From positions 1-10,224 of the forward strand of contig JAUPWC010000443.1 of assembly GCA_030916665.1 (NCBI GenBank): a stretch of DNA of 10,224 bases, in the 5' to 3' direction. The DNA is from Verrucomicrobiota bacterium (GTDB lineage: Bacteria; Verrucomicrobiota; Verrucomicrobiia; Opitutales; Opitutaceae). The position numbers were made by a program, and so were the translations under genes. Within the stretch, counting starts at the first letter, position 1. Each line of letters begins with the position of its first letter. The notes under the pieces are model-generated. The model was not told the DNA's origin. It saw only the letters and a list, made by a program, of their open reading frames with translations, and did not search any database. Positions 7,644 through 10,224 of the stretch are shown piece by piece.

Positions 7644-9374
7644 TCAGCCATGCGCGACGGGCAGGGTCACGCGCATCGTCGTGCCGCGCGGGCCGGTGCT
7701 GCGCAGCTGGAGCGAGCCGTGGTGGTCCTTGACGATGCGCAGCGCGATGGTCAGGCCGAGGCCGGTGCCGCCGGCGCGCGTGGAAAGAAACGACTCGAAG
7801 ATGCGCGGCTGGACCTCCGGCGGGATGCCGCCGCCGGTGTCGCTCACATCGGTGTGGATGTTGGCGCCCTCGCAGATGCAGCTGATGCGGAGTTCTCCGC
7901 CCTGCGGCATGGCGTGGAAGGCGTTGAGCGCGAGATTCAGGAAGACCTGCTGGATCTGGCCCTTGTTCACGTCCACGGCGACCCCGCCCGCGGGCGGGGT
8001 GTAGTGCAGCTGGACGCCGGCCTGCGCGAGCTTGGCGCGGAGCAGGTGGTTGGTGTCGCTGAGGATCTCGTCGAGCGACCAGCGCGAGTGCAGGCTGGCC
8101 GGGGCGCGGGCGAAGGAGAGCACGCGGGTGACGAGGCCCTCGAGCTGCTCAATCTTCTCGGTGATGATCTGGAGGTCCTTGTGCCGCGGGTCGCCCGGGC
8201 CGAAGTCCGCGCCAAGCGGGCCGTGCAGGAGCTTGATCACGGTGAGCGGATTGCGGATCTCGTGGGCGATCTCGGCGGCGAGCAGGCCGAGGGTGGTGAG
8301 CGTCTCGTTCTTGCGCAGGACCTCCTCGGAGTGGAAGACGCGCGAGTAGAGCCGGGCGTTGTGCAGGGCCACCGTGGCGAAGTTCGCCAGCGCGGTGAAG
8401 AGGCGTTTTTCGTCGTCGCTGAAACGGTGCGGGTGGTCGTGGAAGACACTCAGGATGCCGGCCAGTTTGCCTTCAAGGTTCAGCGGCGAGGCGAGGGCGC
8501 TGCAGAGCGACGGGTCGCGCGGCAGGTCGGCCGCCTCGCTGTAGCGGGGACCGTCGAGATGCTGGTATTCGGTCGCCCGGCCGGTGCGCAGCGCGGAGGC
8601 GAACAGCGCCTCGTCGATGGGGACCGTTTGCTGTTGGAGCGACAGGCCGGTGGCGGCGAGGTCGCCGGCCGCGGACCAGGCATGGAGCTTCAGCTCGCGG
8701 CTGGCGTCATCGTAGTCGTGAAGGAGGCTGAGCTTAGCGTTGAAGAGGGCGCGCGCGCTGTCGGTGATCGTGTTGAGCAGTTCTTCGGGTGCGAGTTGGG
8801 CGACGAGGGCGTGCCCGAGCTCGACCAGCGTGGTGAGCTGCGTGGAGTTGGCCCGCATGCGGTCGAACTGCCAGAGTCGGTTGAGCACGCGCCCGGCCTC
8901 GTCGGCAAAGGACTGGAGCCGGTCGAGGTCGATGGAGTTGAACGCACCCGGCTGGTCGGCGTCCAAATTGACCACGCCGACGACCTGTCCCTCGACGATG
9001 AGCGGCGCGGCCATTTCGCAACAGACGCCGCGCCGGGCGGCGATGTAGCGCGGCTCGTGGCTCACATCGGCCACGAGCAACGGGCGCGCGTGCAGCGCCA
9101 CCCAGCCGGTGATGCCCTGGCCGGGACGGAGCGCGAACTCCCCCGTCTCGGGCGGCAGGCCCTGCTGCGCGCAGATCTCCAGGCTGGCGCTTTCGGGGGT
9201 CAGCAGCGAAAGCGAGCCGCTGTCGGCGGGGAAGGCCGACATGATCGCGGCGAGCAGTCCTTCCTGGGCGGAGACGGCGTTGGGGGCGGTGACCGCCAGG
9301 GAGGCCAGGTCATGGTGCGCCGCCGCGTCTGACTGCCGTTTGGCGGGGACGGGTTGGGGATCAAAGTCAGCCAT
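7644..9374 (-). CDS. Soluble GAF-GAF sensor histidine kinase
   Basis: A 576-residue cytoplasmic histidine kinase with no membrane segment. GAF1 covers about residues 25-165 (GQGITGWVALHARPLLVADV, then APLIVEGQVVGVVNLD) and GAF2 about 185-340 (ASPLNLEGKLAGILSVF). The HisKA H-box is AAEIAHEIRNPLTVIKLL, with phosphoacceptor His371. The ATPase domain has the N-box QQVFLNLALNAFHAMP (Asn480, Asn484), the D-box DTGGGIPPE (Asp512), and the F/G2 boxes IFESFLSTRAGGTGLGL (525-541). The kinase half resembles the NtrB-like subfamily. GAF domains bind small molecules or haem; the ligand here is unknown. The gene lies 70 bases downstream of glnD on the same strand, so joint transcription is plausible. No receiver domain or partner regulator is present. 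The ATG (9372-9374) has an inverted repeat where a Shine-Dalgarno should be (separate entry). Confidence 0.93.
   Translation of the reverse strand: MADFDPQPVPAKRQSDAAAHHDLASLAVTAPNAVSAQEGLLAAIMSAFPADSGSLSLLTPESASLEICAQQGLPPETGEFALRPGQGITGWVALHARPLLVADVSHEPRYIAARRGVCCEMAAPLIVEGQVVGVVNLDADQPGAFNSIDLDRLQSFADEAGRVLNRLWQFDRMRANSTQLTTLVELGHALVAQLAPEELLNTITDSARALFNAKLSLLHDYDDASRELKLHAWSAAGDLAATGLSLQQQTVPIDEALFASALRTGRATEYQHLDGPRYSEAADLPRDPSLCSALASPLNLEGKLAGILSVFHDHPHRFSDDEKRLFTALANFATVALHNARLYSRVFHSEEVLRKNETLTTLGLLAAEIAHEIRNPLTVIKLLHGPLGADFGPGDPRHKDLQIITEKIEQLEGLVTRVLSFARAPASLHSRWSLDEILSDTNHLLRAKLAQAGVQLHYTPPAGGVAVDVNKGQIQQVFLNLALNAFHAMPQGGELRISCICEGANIHTDVSDTGGGIPPEVQPRIFESFLSTRAGGTGLGLTIALRIVKDHHGSLQLRSTGPRGTTMRVTLPVAHG
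7981..8000. repeat. Perfect 20-base palindrome inside the kinase gene
   Basis: The ten bases ACCCCGCCCG (7981-7990) are followed directly by their exact reverse complement (7991-8000), with no loop. On the coding strand it specifies about residues 459-465 (TPPAGG), between the HisKA domain and the N-box, in a region of normal length. It may simply reflect GC-rich Pro/Gly codons. Confidence 0.6.
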
Positions 9375-9375
9375 G

Positions 9376-9394
9376 GCGGGAATGTGGTTCCCGC
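9376..9394 (-). promoter_or_regulatory. Inverted repeat abutting the kinase start codon
   Basis: GCGGGAA (9376-9382) and TTCCCGC (9388-9394) form a perfect 7-bp inverted repeat with a 5-base loop. On the minus-strand transcript the hairpin ends one base before the ATG (9372-9374) of the histidine kinase and occupies the whole ribosome-binding region. It could restrain translation, serve as a DNA operator, or be a weak 3' structure for the upstream glnD. The repeat is seen directly, the role is inferred. Confidence 0.4.
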
Positions 9395-9444
9395 AAAATA
9401 GAGGAGCCCGCTCGTGATGCGCAACCTGCGATCGGAGATTCCGC

Positions 9445-10224
9445 TCAACCGGCGGTCTCGGCCTTGCCGGGGGAAATCACCGCTCGCAGAGAGTCACGCA
9501 GGTGATGCAGGACTGACTCCTCCACCGGGACATCGGGTGTTTCCGGCTCGATGTAGAAGGTATCCAGCGCGATGCTGCGCTCGGTGTTGATGCGGGCGAA
9601 GGTGATGTCGAAGCCGTGGTCGGAGATCGTCTTCACCAGCTGGTAGAGGAGACCGATCTTGTCGTGGGCCTGGATCTCAACGATGATGCGCTTCAGCGAG
9701 AGTTCGTGATAAACTTCCACGGTCGGCGGGAAGGTGGCGGGCAGCTCGGAGGTGCCGGCCTTGTAGCGGTTGGCGTGGGCGAGCTTGGCGGCCTGGGCTT
9801 TGATTTCGGGCAGGAGATCCTTCTCGCTGACGAGGGCATCATCGACGGTCCGGGCAAAGGCTTCCATCGCTTTCTGGTTCTGAACGAGACCGCGGCCGGG
9901 TTCGACGACATGGAAGGTGTCGATCGCGATGTGGTCGGAGCGGGTCGTGATGCGGGCCGAGAGAATGCTGAGACCGGCCACGCTGAAGGCGCCGGCCAGC
10001 TTGTAGAAAAGTCCGGCGCGGTCCCAGGTGACGACATGCACCGTGGTGTAGCTGCGGTTGAGGTCATCCTTCCACTCGATGACCGGGCGAAGCGGATTGA
10101 GCGAATCGGCGGTCGAGATCGTGTGAAACAGCCGGTTCACCATCTGGATGTGAAGCGTGATCTCCGTCTCGTCCGTCTGGATGAAATAGCGCTCGGGCAG
10201 CAGATTGAAATGGGCGGTGATCTC
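9445..10224 (-). CDS. glnD: [Protein-PII] uridylyltransferase GlnD, C-terminal part (5' end beyond window)
   Basis: The frame is open to the right edge, so this is the last 259 residues of a longer protein. It starts mid-domain with AHFNLLPERYFIQ and ends with two tandem ACT domains, the C-terminal layout of GlnD. ACT1 begins TTVHVVTWDRAGLFYKLAGA and continues to SARITT; ACT2 has IIVEIQAHDKIGLLYQLVKT, DITFARINTE and LDTFYIE. In the family GlnD uridylylates and de-uridylylates PII proteins in response to glutamine sensed by the ACT domains, thereby controlling glutamine synthetase and nitrogen genes. The nucleotidyltransferase and HD domains lie outside the window and cannot be checked. It is followed after 70 bases by the GAF histidine kinase on the same strand. 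An internal ATG at 10143 is not the true start. Confidence 0.92.
   Translation of the reverse strand, partial: EITAHFNLLPERYFIQTDETEITLHIQMVNRLFHTISTADSLNPLRPVIEWKDDLNRSYTTVHVVTWDRAGLFYKLAGAFSVAGLSILSARITTRSDHIAIDTFHVVEPGRGLVQNQKAMEAFARTVDDALVSEKDLLPEIKAQAAKLAHANRYKAGTSELPATFPPTVEVYHELSLKRIIVEIQAHDKIGLLYQLVKTISDHGFDITFARINTERSIALDTFYIEPETPDVPVEESVLHHLRDSLRAVISPGKAETAG

Noticed and set aside
7650..9332. 560-residue open frame on the plus strand opposite the histidine kinase
   Set aside because: Antisense shadow of GC-rich coding DNA; composition is Gly/Ala/Val/Arg with no recognisable motif, while the minus strand has H, N, D and G boxes.

Overview
The window looks like chromosomal DNA from a high-GC Verrucomicrobiota bacterium, most likely of the Opitutaceae type. 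This is an inference from three signs: a PEP-CTERM protein with autotransporter-like beta-strand repeats, a GlnD / GAF-kinase / double-ACT neighbourhood, and start codons that nearly all lack a Shine-Dalgarno sequence. No rRNA, tRNA, CRISPR array, insertion sequence or phage gene is visible. Coding density is high and no gene-free stretch exceeds about 210 bases.

Layout, left to right. (1) The 3' part of a surface or exported PEP-CTERM protein runs off the left edge (+). (2) Converging on it 15 bases away is an RhlE-type DEAD-box RNA helicase (-), with a G/H/Q/R-rich tail and a short leader containing two tandem stem-loops. (3) Divergent from that helicase is a lipoprotein with two retropepsin-like DTG motifs and a C-terminal PDZ domain (+). 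(4) A second DEAD-box helicase (+) carries a C-terminal DbpA-type RNA-binding domain; its disordered linker is encoded partly by two matched palindromes. (5) A cupin_5 (DUF985) protein starts 10 bases after the helicase stop. (6) An HNH endonuclease-fold protein follows, with a promoter-like TTGACA upstream. (7) Next comes a protein of two ACT domains resembling GcvR. (8) Converging on it with directly abutting stop codons is a soluble sensor histidine kinase with two GAF domains (-). (9) The kinase lies 70 bases downstream of the 3' end of glnD (-), which runs off the right edge.

Functionally the window has an RNA-remodelling part (two helicases) and a small-molecule sensing part (GlnD, GAF kinase, double-ACT protein) that may relate to nitrogen or amino-acid status. 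No response regulator for the kinase is present. I see no complete new defence or mobile system. The most unusual signals are small structured DNA/RNA elements: the paired palindromes inside the second helicase gene, the inverted repeat abutting the kinase start codon, and the tandem stem-loops before the first helicase.
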